Assembly (NCBI RefSeq): GCF_034006335.1
Contig: NZ_JAWDIQ010000002.1
Length of the DNA: 64,000 bases
Strand: one strand, 5' to 3'
From: Paracerasibacillus soli
Lineage (GTDB): Bacteria > Bacillota > Bacilli > Bacillales > Amphibacillaceae
Shown here in pieces: positions 1 through 8,402 of this stretch. The translations under genes were made by a program, and so were the position numbers. The number at the start of each line of letters is the position of its first letter. Positions within the stretch are counted from its first letter, which is position 1. Under the pieces are notes generated by a model. The model did not search any database. It had not been told where the DNA came from and saw only the letters and a list, made by a program, of their open reading frames with translations.

Positions 1-133
1 TGTGAAGGATACTTGGCATTTCAATTATTATTGAATATTCTTGGATATAAGTATACTTAGGGATAGCTCTAAGTTTATCATGTTTAGGGGTTTTCAAATA
101 TATCAAAATCAATGTATTTTGTGAGGTGTATAC

Positions 134-1071
134 ATGAGGAAATTAGCTCTAACATTTATGAGTTTCATAGTATTTTTAGGAGGTTGCCAAGCATTAGAAA
201 AGAAACCAGATACACTACATGCAGACGATGAAAAAGTGAAGGCATTCAAAAAGACAGACTACGAGAAAGAAAACTATGTCAGGGTTTAGGATTATACGGG
301 CGAAGGATTTGAACTTCGGGACAGTAAGAAGGATAATGGGGAAATTGCAGAACGACATCGGGATGATATAGAAAAGGCCGTCAAGAAACATTTTAATGAA
401 AATTATCGGACAGAAGTAAAAACAAATAATTTAGTCAGTGTTGTCGATGGTGTTGCTGTTTACGTTGAATCTTTTGATAAACTGTCTTTCCATACTTTTG
501 TTATTGTACCTATTAGCCTTAAGAACAGACTGTACATTATGACAAGATTTGGTCATTGGAGGGCGATGTGGAAAGAGCCATTGCTGGTGGTCTGTATGCC
601 TTTGCATTTGAAGAGGAATTTAATCGTTTAGATAAATTTTTAGAAGAAAAAACCGAACAATTCCCTATCGTTGGAATTACAGAAGAAATGGTGAAGTATG
701 TGGAAGCTGACGGATATACGACCCCCTACTATTTTCTAGCACCCTTTGGAGATGTATACGACAATATTGTCGAAAAAAATCTTGAAAACCCAGCAATCTC
801 AAAAGAAGAAGTACGTACATTTTTAGAAAATAATCGTCAAGAGTTACACAAAGTAAATGTTGCTATTCAACTCTACATGAAGGAAGAATATACGGCTCCG
901 GACAAAGAGATTCTTGAACAAATCGCGAGTGACATTGAAAATATGTCTGATATTCCATATGGTTCTTATTCCATACACTTAAATGATAATTATATCGATA
1001 AGAAAAGAGGTACGGGACTGAAAGATAACACGATCAGACGTAGTAACCAGAATAAGATTATTAAAAGATAA
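134..1071 (+). pseudogene. DUF1672-type lipoprotein, copy 1 (nonsense codon plus frameshift)
   Basis: The ATG at 134 follows GAGGTG and opens a lipoprotein signal peptide with the lipobox FLGGC (Cys at about residue 17). After 51 codons an in-frame TAG (287-289) replaces the CAG found at the same place in copy 2 (motif VRVQDYTGEGY). A second break near 540-550 shifts the frame, and the rest reads to 1071 with the C-terminal motif DNYIDKKRGTG. Copy 2 at 1705 is a close paralogue that includes the upstream region, so this is a tandem duplication. DUF1672 lipoproteins occur in staphylococci and bacilli; from memory they include immunity lipoproteins of type VII secreted lipases. The nonsense substitution is not a typical indel error, so this copy is probably really dead. 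Confidence 0.75.
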
Positions 1072-1081
1072 AGGAGGGTGC

Positions 1082-1460
1082 ATGTTGTCTGTAGTAAATA
1101 TTAACCATGTTAATACTACTGATTATACAAATATTATCAATCAGAATGTCAATGATGTCGATGAGAACCTTATCAGCGACCCTGATTTAAGTAAAATTAG
1201 CTGGTCATTATGCGTATATTAAGCCCAAAGAAGGTAGAATAATCGAAGTTGGTGGAACCGAATATGAAGTCATTGACGCTGTCTACAACCATGAAACCGG
1301 CCTTGACGCCTTCACCATAAAAAATGTAAACACAAAAGGATACCAGGACTTAATTGTCGTTTTCGTTGGGAGTGAACAACTTAGAGAAGATTGGCTTGAA
1401 ACGAGTGTGAATTTGTTAAGCAATCTCACCCCTAGGCAGCTTAAAGAAGCAATAAAGTAA
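1082..1460 (+). pseudogene. N-terminal fragment of a lipase-like (TslA-type?) effector
   Basis: The ATG at 1082 has an excellent AAGGAGG site and lies 10 bases after the DUF1672 stop, so the two were cotranscribed. It starts MLSVVNINHVNTTDY and reads to a stop at 1220. The homologous text continues in the next frame (GHYAYIKPKEGRIIEVGG, then a VVFVGSEQLREDW segment) to TAA 1458-1460. The pattern of a charged N-terminus followed by a hydrophobic IVVFVGS strand resembles the start of the alpha/beta-hydrolase domain in lipase-like proteins, but the nucleophile elbow and everything after it are missing. It is a truncated relic with at least one frameshift. The family assignment rests on context (lipoprotein followed by lipase) and on the minus-strand lipase fragments nearby. 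Confidence 0.5.
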
Positions 1461-1704
1461 GTTAAAGAAGTTGAACGGGATTCTCTTTTAAACCACATCT
1501 TACTTTCAAAACGCAAGTACCCTCTTTACTACGGGTCTTCCTACGCATATCCTTTGCCTCATTTCTAAAATATTGCATAAGTTTACTTGCGCTTCGACTT
1601 CAATTGGATACTATTGGATATAGGTATACTTAGGGAAATCTCTAATTTCGCCATATCTAGTGGTTGTCAAATGTCAAAAACAATATATTTTGTGAGGTGT
1701 ATAC

Positions 1705-2642
1705 ATGAGGATTTTAGCTTTAATATTTATGAGTTTCACAGTATTTTTAGGAGGTTGTCAAGCGATGGAAAAAAGCCAGATACGCTAAACACAGATGAAG
1801 AAAAGGTGAATGAATTTAAAAGGAATGATTATGAGAAAGAAAACTATGTCAGGGTTCAGGATTATACGGGCGAAGGCTATACTCTCCGTGACAGCAAGGA
1901 AAAAAACAGGGAAATAGCAATACAACATCAAGATGAAGTGGAAAAGGCAGTCAAGGAATTCTTTTTAACCAACTACCATTTAAATGTGGAAGTAAATAAT
2001 ATTGTTGCTGCAGTCGATGGCGTTGCTGTACATGTTGAATCCATTGAAAATCCGAACATACATACATTCGCTATTGTACCAGTGGATATAAAAAGTAAAA
2101 TTGTTCATACCAATCAAACATGGTCCTTAGAAGGTGAAGTGGAAAAGGCTATCAAAGGTAGCTTGTATGTAAAGGCAAATGAAAAGGAGTTTGCAAATCT
2201 AAATCGCTACTTAAATAGTATTGAACAAAAATATCCAGTAACAACTGTTAGATTAGAGTCAATTAAAAATACTAGTATAAGAGGTTATAATACTCAACAT
2301 TATTTCATTGCACCAGCAGGTAAAACATTCAATAAATTATTTATAGAATATATGAATAATCCATCACTATCCCCAGATAGTATAGTGGAATTCTTTAAGT
2401 TAAACCCATTAGATCCCCGCTATATTACAATTTCTATTGAGTTTTTCATGGAAAATGAAAATGAAGAACCAAGTATAGATATACTAGATGAAATTATTCA
2501 TGATCTTGAAAACATGAGTAATATCCCTAAAGGAGCATATTCTATTTACTTACATGATAACTATATAGACAAACAAAAAAGTATTGGGTATAAATCCAAT
2601 ACCTTAGAACGAAGTCACCCGAATCAACTTATAAAGAAATAA
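1705..2642 (+). pseudogene. DUF1672-type lipoprotein, copy 2 (frameshift just after the lipobox)
   Basis: The true start is the ATG at 1705 (GAGGTGTATAC before it), giving MRILALIFMSFTVFLGGC with the lipobox cysteine. In a run of six A (1769-1774) one base is missing compared with copy 1, so this frame stops within nine codons. The rest of the protein is open in another frame to 2642 (motifs VRVQDYTGEGYTLRDS, EGEVEKAIKG, HDNYIDKQKS). Corrected length is about 312 residues. A reading frame starting further upstream at 1587 lacks any signal peptide and is not the real start. The homopolymer position fits either sequencing error or slipped-strand phase variation. It is a membrane-anchored surface lipoprotein, possibly an immunity protein against a lipase toxin. 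Confidence 0.7.
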
Positions 2643-2655
2643 GGAGGTTTGGATA

Positions 2656-2700
2656 TTGAGTATATCTAAGATTAATCATAATGTTTCCGTTTCAAAATAA
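2656..2700 (+). pseudogene. Start of a second lipase-like gene, truncated at codon 15
   Basis: A TTG start sits seven bases behind AAGGAGG, 13 bases after DUF1672 copy 2, exactly as in the first lipoprotein/lipase pair. It encodes only 14 residues (MSISKINHNVSVSK) before TAA. The pattern resembles the start of the fragment at 1082. I read it as the stump left after deletion of the effector body. Confidence 0.35.
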
Positions 2701-2728
2701 AAGAATATCTTTTGCGATTTCATCCTTC

Positions 2729-2830
2729 CTAAGCCTCCCGTAATTGATAGTTATAACGAGCTAATTCGCTTTCTTCATTAAACATATCTTCAATTGCTAC
2801 TTTGATTTTATGTAATAATTCCCTTTGATG
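2729..2830 (-). pseudogene. Possible tail of a small helical protein
   Basis: The minus strand is open for about 33 codons ending at TAG 2729-2731, with a helical, heptad-like composition (IKVAIEDMFNEESELARYNY). No start is visible and homology is not recognised. It could be a remnant of a small helical partner protein of the kind that accompanies type VII substrates; this is inference from context only. Confidence 0.2.
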
Positions 2831-2865
2831 GAGGTTACCGGATGATTTTGTGAAAGAATATTTAG

Positions 2866-3284
2866 CAAGAAATTGTGGATGTTTATAATGAGGAAGGTTT
2901 TGATGGCATTATTAACAAGTTATTAGGTTTAGATGCTGAAATGATTGATAAAATAGTGGATATAAATGAAGGTAAAATACCGAAGTGGAAGAAGATAACG
3001 CTAATTCCGAGCTTTGTAAAAATGGTAAATGATGTGTGGAAAAAGATACCGGATGTTATTACCTTCTTGAAAATATTAAACCAAGACATTCCAGAGGTCT
3101 CAAGTACATTAGAGGAACTTGGCTACATTAGTGAATTGAGGCAGAGGTGCTAGTAGCTGAAATTGATGGATTGATTCATGATTTACAGGGAATGTACAAA
3201 AAGATTGATGGAATGTTTTCGAATTCTATCTTTCTAGTAATTCCACAAGTGCGTGCAGCTGCTATACGGTGTATGTTGCCCTAG
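2866..3284 (+). pseudogene. C-terminal helical fragment of a putative secreted effector
   Basis: The first frame gives an alpha-helical segment (VDVYNEEGFDGIINKLLG up to STLEELGYISELR). A frameshift near 3150 carries on as EAEVLVAEIDGLIHDLQGMY and then KKIDGMFSNSIF, stopping at 3282-3284. There is no start codon or ribosome site. Helical C-terminal halves are what the reverse-domain type VII lipases have behind the lipase domain, which would match lipase N-terminal fragments nearby. The fragment ends against the 3' end of the oppositely oriented lipase fragment at 3293, suggesting a rearrangement breakpoint. Confidence 0.4.
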
Positions 3285-3292
3285 CTATCGAC

Positions 3293-3844
3293 CTAAAACT
3301 TTCCTATGATCGTGTCCGTGATAGATGGTGGTGCAGCATTAACGGTGTATACGTCATCAAAGTATCCTAGAACTATTTGAAGTAACGTAATTAGGTTTCC
3401 ACCTAATGAATGACCCAGACCAATTTTCCTTACCTTTCCACCTGTTTTCAGCTTTATTTCATTAGTAACTTCTTGATCAAAATATTCTGCTGCTCGATAT
3501 TGCTCTGTATTTTCTCCTACAAATATCCCCATTAGATTATAAATCCAGTCTATCGGTCGCCAATCGTTTTCTTGCGTCATTTCCGTTCCTCTTGTAATAG
3601 TATATGTTTCATTTATTCCCTGTTCCTCATCGAATAGATGGATGATCGTTCCATTAAATCCATTTGCATCTACTTCCTCTATATAATCCTCTGAGTAATA
3701 AATATCTACGGCTACATCTAGTTCCTTTCCTGTTTCCTCATAGTAAATTCTTCGTATCTCATCTTCCGTAATTCCATCGTATTCTATATCCATAATCCGG
3801 ATTTTTATGATATCTGTATAAAGGATATCTTTTTGATTTGTCAC
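3293..3844 (-). CDS. Lipase-like protein (DUF6792-like), truncated after the nucleophile elbow
   Basis: GTG at 3844 with AAAGGTGG eight bases before it matches the start of the sister copy at 5102. The product has an N-terminal region with MDIEYDGITEDEIRRIYYEE, then a hydrolase core with the elbow GLGHSLGGN (GxSxG, serine nucleophile) and a following VNAAPPS strand. The protein stops soon after, before the Asp and His of a catalytic triad could appear, so it is about 183 residues of what should be a much longer protein. It lies 14 bases behind the lipoprotein gene at 3859-4518. The truncation coincides with the junction to the plus-strand fragment. Lipase-like fold is fairly sure; the DUF6792 label is from memory. 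Confidence 0.6.
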   Translation of the reverse strand: MTNQKDILYTDIIKIRIMDIEYDGITEDEIRRIYYEETGKELDVAVDIYYSEDYIEEVDANGFNGTIIHLFDEEQGINETYTITRGTEMTQENDWRPIDWIYNLMGIFVGENTEQYRAAEYFDQEVTNEIKLKTGGKVRKIGLGHSLGGNLITLLQIVLGYFDDVYTVNAAPPSITDTIIGKF

Positions 3845-3858
3845 TGATTCCACCACCT

Positions 3859-4518
3859 TTAGTCTATAAATTCAACCGATTTTATTAAACTCTTTATTTG
3901 TTGTTCAACCTCGTTTAAATCGAATGAGCATTCGATTGAATTCTTACAAATAATTGTATAGTCGTACTGTAATGCCTGATTACTCTTATCCTGTACTAAA
4001 AGTGCTAAAAAGGAATAATACGTAGTGTTTTTACTTTTTGTAACATATTTATTTACTGCGAAATATAGAGTTTTATCCCCATGAAGACTTCTTTCATAAT
4101 CACCTTTATAACCAGAAGTGACTGATAATAAATCAAGATATGTCTGATGTTCATTTACATCACTTAAATTATTGTAAATAGCACGAACATAATACTGGGC
4201 ATCAGTGCTTCTATCATGACTTCCTCCAAACTGTATAGCTTCAAAATGCTGTTTATTATTCTGATAATACATATCATCCATCCTTGCATCTTCCGGATAC
4301 CACATCGTATAGCCGCCTGTTTTGGATTCAAATAAATAATAACCATCCTCTACTTCTTCCGCGGAAGTCATAAATCCTCGTGTAAATTCATCTTGGAATG
4401 CCATGACATCTGGTAAATCTTTTGGATCCCGTTCTGCGATTGGTTTTTCAAACATACTGCAACTTACTAATAAAGTAAATATCATGCTTAATGTTACGAG
4501 CCTTTTCAATAATGTCAA
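3859..4518 (-). CDS. Lipoprotein of a tandem-duplicated family, copy 1
   Basis: I chose TTG 4518 because GGAGG lies nine bases before it; a longer frame from 4560 overlaps that site. The signal peptide ends in the lipobox LLVSC, followed by SMFEKPIAERDPKDLPDV. The body has the family signature GGYTMWYPEDARMDDMYY and a C-terminal stretch with a cysteine pair around CKNSIEC. About 219 residues, predicted to be anchored outside the membrane. Three paralogues stand in a row on this strand and two of them directly precede a lipase-like gene, which suggests a lipoprotein/lipase pair such as immunity plus toxin. No family name recognised. Confidence 0.65.
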   Translation of the reverse strand: MTLLKRLVTLSMIFTLLVSCSMFEKPIAERDPKDLPDVMAFQDEFTRGFMTSAEEVEDGYYLFESKTGGYTMWYPEDARMDDMYYQNNKQHFEAIQFGGSHDRSTDAQYYVRAIYNNLSDVNEHQTYLDLLSVTSGYKGDYERSLHGDKTLYFAVNKYVTKSKNTTYYSFLALLVQDKSNQALQYDYTIICKNSIECSFDLNEVEQQIKSLIKSVEFID

Positions 4519-4703
4519 AGAAGGATTCCTCCCCTCATATTTGGAATTTTTAATTATCATATCATATAATCTTTATCAGTTGTTGGTAATTTAAGGGGTA
4601 TTTTACAATTTGAGTGTTTAGGACTAGAGATTTTATACTATTGTTTTGAGGGCTGTATAAAAATAAGAAGGGATTGAGATTGAGGTTTGACTTTTGGAGT
4701 TAA

Positions 4704-5102
4704 TTATATGTACAGTCTATTATAGCCGTATGCTCTTGCTAGGAAGGATATAACAAAGTTATCAAATAAACATTCAAACAGTTTTCCTATTTGATTATAG
4801 ATCCAATTAATCGGACGCCAATCATTCTCTTGGGTTGGTTCGGTTCCGCGAGTGATAGTATAAACTTCATTAATTCCTAATTCCTCATCGAATAGATGGA
4901 TCATTGTTCCATTAAACCCATTTTCATCTACCTCATCTATATAATCCTCTGAGTAATAAATATCTACTTCTACATTTAATTCCTTCCCTGTTTCTTCAAA
5001 ATAAATTCTTCGTATCTCGTCTTCCGTAATCCCATCATATTCTACATCCATAATTCGGATTTTCATGATATCTGTATGAAAGACACTTTTTTGATTTGTC
5101 AC
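4704..5102 (-). pseudogene. Lipase-like fragment, second copy, truncated before the active site
   Basis: GTG 5102 gives MTNQKSVFHTDIMKIRIMDV, nearly identical to the copy at 3844. Homology runs through TRGTEPTQENDWRPINWIYN and then stops; about 25 unrelated residues follow to 4704. The GHSLGG elbow seen in the other copy is absent, so it cannot be a working hydrolase. It begins 18 bases after the lipoprotein at 5121-5777, repeating the lipoprotein-lipase arrangement. Deletion after duplication is the simplest explanation. Confidence 0.6.
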
Positions 5103-5120
5103 CGATTCTATCCCCCTTTA

Positions 5121-5777
5121 TTATTTAAATACAATGGATTTCATTAATTTTCTTACATGTGCTTCCACTTCTTCTAAATTATCAGTACATCCATTATTTC
5201 CATCTTCCTCACAAATAATAGTGTATTCATAACGTAAACCTTGATTGCTATCATCCTTAGCGACAAAGCCAAAAAATGTGTGAAAACTAGTCTTTACGTC
5301 AACATTTTTCCTCTGTGCAAAATAAATCGTTATGTCATCACTTATACTCTTCTCATATTGACCTTCATAACCTGACATTGATGATAATAAATCAAGATAC
5401 AATTCATGTTTTTTTACATTCTTTGATTTATTATAAGTGACATGTACATAATAAGTATTATGCGTTATCTTGTCATGACTTCCACCAAACTTTATATGTT
5501 CACTATATTCTTTATTCCTCTGATAATACATATCATCCATCCGTGCATCTTCTGGATACCACATCGTATAGCCGCCTGTTTTGGATTCAAATAAATAATA
5601 ACCATCTTCTACTTCTTCTGTAGATGTCATAAATCCTCTTGTAAATTCATCCTGGAATGCCATGACATCCGGTAAATCTTTTGGATCCCGTTCTGTGATT
5701 GGCTTTTCAAACATACTGCAACTTACTAATAAAGTAAATATCATGCTTAATGTTATGATTCTTTGTAATGGCATCAA
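5121..5777 (-). CDS. Lipoprotein of the tandem-duplicated family, copy 2
   Basis: TTG 5777 (or ATG 5774) lies behind GGAGG with good spacing. The signal peptide ends in LLVSC and the mature start SMFEKPITERDPKDLPDV matches the neighbours almost exactly, while the C-terminal half has diverged (FGFVAKDDSNQGLRYEYT, Cys pair around CEEDGNNGC). About 218 residues, intact. The conserved N-terminal half with divergent C-terminal half is typical of proteins under diversifying selection for partner recognition, as in immunity arrays, but this is inference. Confidence 0.65.
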   Translation of the reverse strand: MMPLQRIITLSMIFTLLVSCSMFEKPITERDPKDLPDVMAFQDEFTRGFMTSTEEVEDGYYLFESKTGGYTMWYPEDARMDDMYYQRNKEYSEHIKFGGSHDKITHNTYYVHVTYNKSKNVKKHELYLDLLSSMSGYEGQYEKSISDDITIYFAQRKNVDVKTSFHTFFGFVAKDDSNQGLRYEYTIICEEDGNNGCTDNLEEVEAHVRKLMKSIVFK

Positions 5778-5841
5778 ATGAGATCCTCCTCTCACTTTTT
5801 AGAGTCCTTTATGCAAATATTCACCACTCACATCACACCCT

Positions 5842-6491
5842 CTATTTGTTAAATTCTACCGATTCCATCATTATTTTTACTTGCCTCTCTACTTCATCTA
5901 AATCAAAATCACAACTGTTCTTAGGTTCATCACAAATAATTGTATATTTATACTCTAACGCTTGATTTCTGGCATCCTCTACAACAAGGGCTAAAACTCC
6001 ATAAAAACTTTTAGTTTCTCCAATATTTTCTCTCCTAGCGTAGTAATGGGTTCTATCATCTTTTTCTTCCTTCTCAAATTCTCCATCATATCCTGACGTT
6101 CCAGATAATAATTCTAGATATAGCTCATGATTCTTTACATCATTTAATTTATTGTAAATTGCTCGCACATAATACCTTCTTCCAGTGACCTTATCATGGT
6201 CTCCTCCAAACTGTATAGCTTCAAAATGATCTTTATTCCTCTTATAATACATATCATTCATCCGGGCATCTTCTGATACCACATCGTATAGCCACCAGTC
6301 TTAGATTCAAATAAATAATAACCATCTTCTACTTCTTCCGTGGAAGTCATAAATCCCCTTGTAAATTTATCTTGGAATGCCATGACATCTGGTAAATCTT
6401 TTGGATCCTGTTCTGCGATTGGTTTTTCAAACATACTGCAACTTACTAATAAAAATATGAGCGCTATGACAAGAAAAACTAATTTCCTCAA
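5842..6491 (-). CDS. Lipoprotein of the tandem-duplicated family, copy 3 (one frameshift)
   Basis: TTG 6491 with GGGAG ten bases before it opens MRKLVFLVIALIFLLVSC, a lipoprotein signal peptide. The frame breaks near 6280 where the two other copies have CC and this one has a single C (TGGTATCAGAAG), and continues as SEDARMNDMYYKRNKDHFEA to 5842. Corrected length is about 216 residues. It is the first gene of the three-lipoprotein array and has no lipase fragment between it and copy 2. Either a sequencing indel or a genuinely dead paralogue. Confidence 0.6.
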
Positions 6492-6852
6492 TGAGAGTGT
6501 TCTCCCTTTTTTTGAATTTTTGATTATCATACCATACTTTTAATGAATTTCTAGTATATATAGGAAGGTTTTTACAAATTGAGTATGAAAGACTAGGAAG
6601 TTAGTACTAAAGGATTGAGAATGGCAATTTTAATTGATGGGGAAATAAGAATACGAAGCCAAGTAAAAGATATAAAATCCAAGGTAACGAAGGAACCTCG
6701 AATTATCAATCATCTATTGCGCAAAAATTTGGGAAGGAACGCTCATAGGAAAGAAAGTTTCCCTGTACATGGAAATGGCATTATCAAATTTAAGCATTAG
6801 CTAAGAGGCGGGTCGTTCACACAGTTCTAATGATACCCGCTCCCACCGAACC
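6492..6852. other. Gene-free stretch between the lipoprotein array and the GDPD gene
   Basis: AT-rich upstream region of the lipoprotein array. A 61-codon plus-strand frame at 6615-6800 has no convincing ribosome site or recognisable product. Some text (GAGTATGAAAGACTAGGAAG) weakly resembles the gap before the 5102 gene, consistent with duplication of promoter regions. Confidence 0.4.
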
Positions 6853-7812
6853 TTACTCCGCTACCCTCCTTTCACGCAACACCTTCTCCAACACATCTGG
6901 GTAATTTGTAAACATCCCCGTTACCCCCCATTCCACAAGCCGCTCCATATCCTTTCCCTCATTTACTGTGTATGGATGAATAAGCAAATCAGCATCACGA
7001 ATTTTCTTCACAAATTTTGGTGTTAACGATTTGAAATTAGGGCCAATTCCAACTGCATATTCCTTTATTTCAGCTATTTGCGCATCCGATAATTTTGCCT
7101 TCCCTTTAAAATTAAAAAGTTGAATAAGCGGAATAGACGAATCTAGTTGCTGGATTTTCAATAAACTTTCCTTGTGAAATGACTGGATAATCACAATTCC
7201 CTCACGTAAACTAGTGTTGAGCAAATCATGCTTTCGTAATAACTGTAACAATGCCTCTTCCATACCTGGATATTTATTCGGTGTTTTAGTTTCAATATAA
7301 TAATTAGATTCTTTTCCAAAGTAAGTAAAGATTTCATCTAATGTCGGGACCTTCGCACCACTAAATACAGGATTCGCCAAGTCTGGATATATTTCGTTAA
7401 ACCATGACCCCACATCTAATACACGAATTTCATTTAAATTTAATTCTTGCACATCACCTGATACATCCGTTGTATGTGACAAATCTGAATCATGCATCGC
7501 TATCAATTCACCGTCTTTTGTCATTTGTAAATCAATTTCGATGTAATCACCTGCTAATTCCTCCCCTAATTCATAGGCGGGAATTGTATGTTCAGGAGCA
7601 TAACCTGATGCACCACGATGGGCAATATTTAAGAATCGCTCGGGGGATAACAAACTTAATTCTTCCACTTCTTGTTCTCGTGTGGCAATATGATTGCTCG
7701 TCTTTTTTGTTTCCTCATTCCTTCCAGTCGAGCTGTCATCAAATTGCGAACAACCGACTGTAACCAACATTCCAACAAGTGTGATCGCAAAAATAAGTTT
7801 ACGTATTTTCAA
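6853..7812 (-). CDS. Glycerophosphodiester phosphodiesterase, membrane-anchored lipoprotein
   Basis: It hydrolyses glycerophosphodiesters to glycerol-3-phosphate and an alcohol outside the membrane. The lipobox is TVGC in the signal peptide KLIFAITLVGMLVTVGC. The GDPD core shows the signature NIAHRGASGYAPEHT, then EIDLQMTKDGELIAMHDSD (Glu/Asp metal ligands and catalytic His), EIKE and the closing strand HPYTVNEG with GMFTNYPD. About 319 residues. The start is uncertain: the frame is open to an ATG at 7851, but that ATG lies inside the 21-bp repeat array. TTG 7812 abuts GGAGGG with no spacing. It is one of two GDPD genes in a phosphate-scavenging neighbourhood. Confidence 0.85.
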   Translation of the reverse strand: MKIRKLIFAITLVGMLVTVGCSQFDDSSTGRNEETKKTSNHIATREQEVEELSLLSPERFLNIAHRGASGYAPEHTIPAYELGEELAGDYIEIDLQMTKDGELIAMHDSDLSHTTDVSGDVQELNLNEIRVLDVGSWFNEIYPDLANPVFSGAKVPTLDEIFTYFGKESNYYIETKTPNKYPGMEEALLQLLRKHDLLNTSLREGIVIIQSFHKESLLKIQQLDSSIPLIQLFNFKGKAKLSDAQIAEIKEYAVGIGPNFKSLTPKFVKKIRDADLLIHPYTVNEGKDMERLVEWGVTGMFTNYPDVLEKVLRERRVAE

Positions 7813-7837
7813 CCCTCCACATTCAATCTTTTTGGAT

Positions 7838-8392
7838 CTTCTACATCTCACGCACCCATCTTCTACTACGTTTTACTAATCTTCTACATCCCGCGCACCC
7901 ATCTTCTACTATCTTTCATGATTCTTCTACATCCCGTACAACATCTTCTACTACGTTTTACTAATCTTCTACATCTCACGCACCCATCTTCTACTATCTT
8001 TCATGATTCTTCTACAATCCCATGCACCATCTTCTACTACGTTTTACTAATCTTCTACATCTCACGCACCCATCTTCTACTATCTTTCATGAATCTTCTA
8101 CATCCCGCGCACCATCTTCTACTACGTTTTACTAATCTTCTACATCCACGGCCCATCTTCTACTATCTTTCATGAATCTTCTACAATCCCGTGCACTATC
8201 TTCTACCACGTTTTACTAATCTTCTACATCTCACGCGCCATCTTCTACTGTCTTTCATGAATCTTCTACAATCCCGTGCACTATCTTCTACCACGTTTTA
8301 CTAATCTTCTACAATCCCGCGCACCCATCTTCTACTATCTTTCATGAATCTTCTACATCCTGCGCGCCATCTTCTACAATATTTTAGATTCC
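7838..8392. repeat. 21-bp phased array A (CTTCTAC heptamer)
   Basis: The heptamer CTTCTAC recurs about 26 times at 20-22 bp spacing (first copies at 7838, 7860, 7881, 7903, 7924, 7945, 7966). The 14-15 bp spacers alternate between a GC-richer type (ATCTCACGCACCCAT) and AT-richer types (TATCTTTCATGATT, TACGTTTTACTAAT), so the higher-order unit is about 42 or 85 bp. It fills the whole gap between two minus-strand genes. Spacings of 22 bp break any reading frame, so the open frames across it are meaningless. Confidence 0.9.
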
Positions 8393-8402
8393 GACATCTA
8401 AA

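Noticed and set aside
1283..1516. Minus-strand 77-codon frame
   Set aside because: Shadow of the plus-strand lipase fragment, whose text matches the lipoprotein-lipase pattern.
1587..1704. N-terminal extension of DUF1672 copy 2 (MRFDFNWILLD...)
   Set aside because: It is promoter and leader DNA shared with copy 1; the lipoprotein signal starts at 1705.
6615..6800. Small basic protein on the plus strand
   Set aside because: No ribosome site, no recognisable homology, and the region looks like duplicated promoter text.
7672..8175. Protein with repeats such as LLLSFMILLHP
   Set aside because: It is the 21-bp array read in frame. Units of 20 and 22 bp occur, there is no ribosome site, and the other arrays give unrelated peptides. 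The same holds for the long frames at 10993-11328, 11108-11392, 13707-14360 and 13748-13963.
7838..8392. CRISPR array
   Set aside because: The conserved unit is only seven bases, spacers are related to each other and alternate, and there are no cas genes. A CRISPR has long identical repeats and unique spacers.
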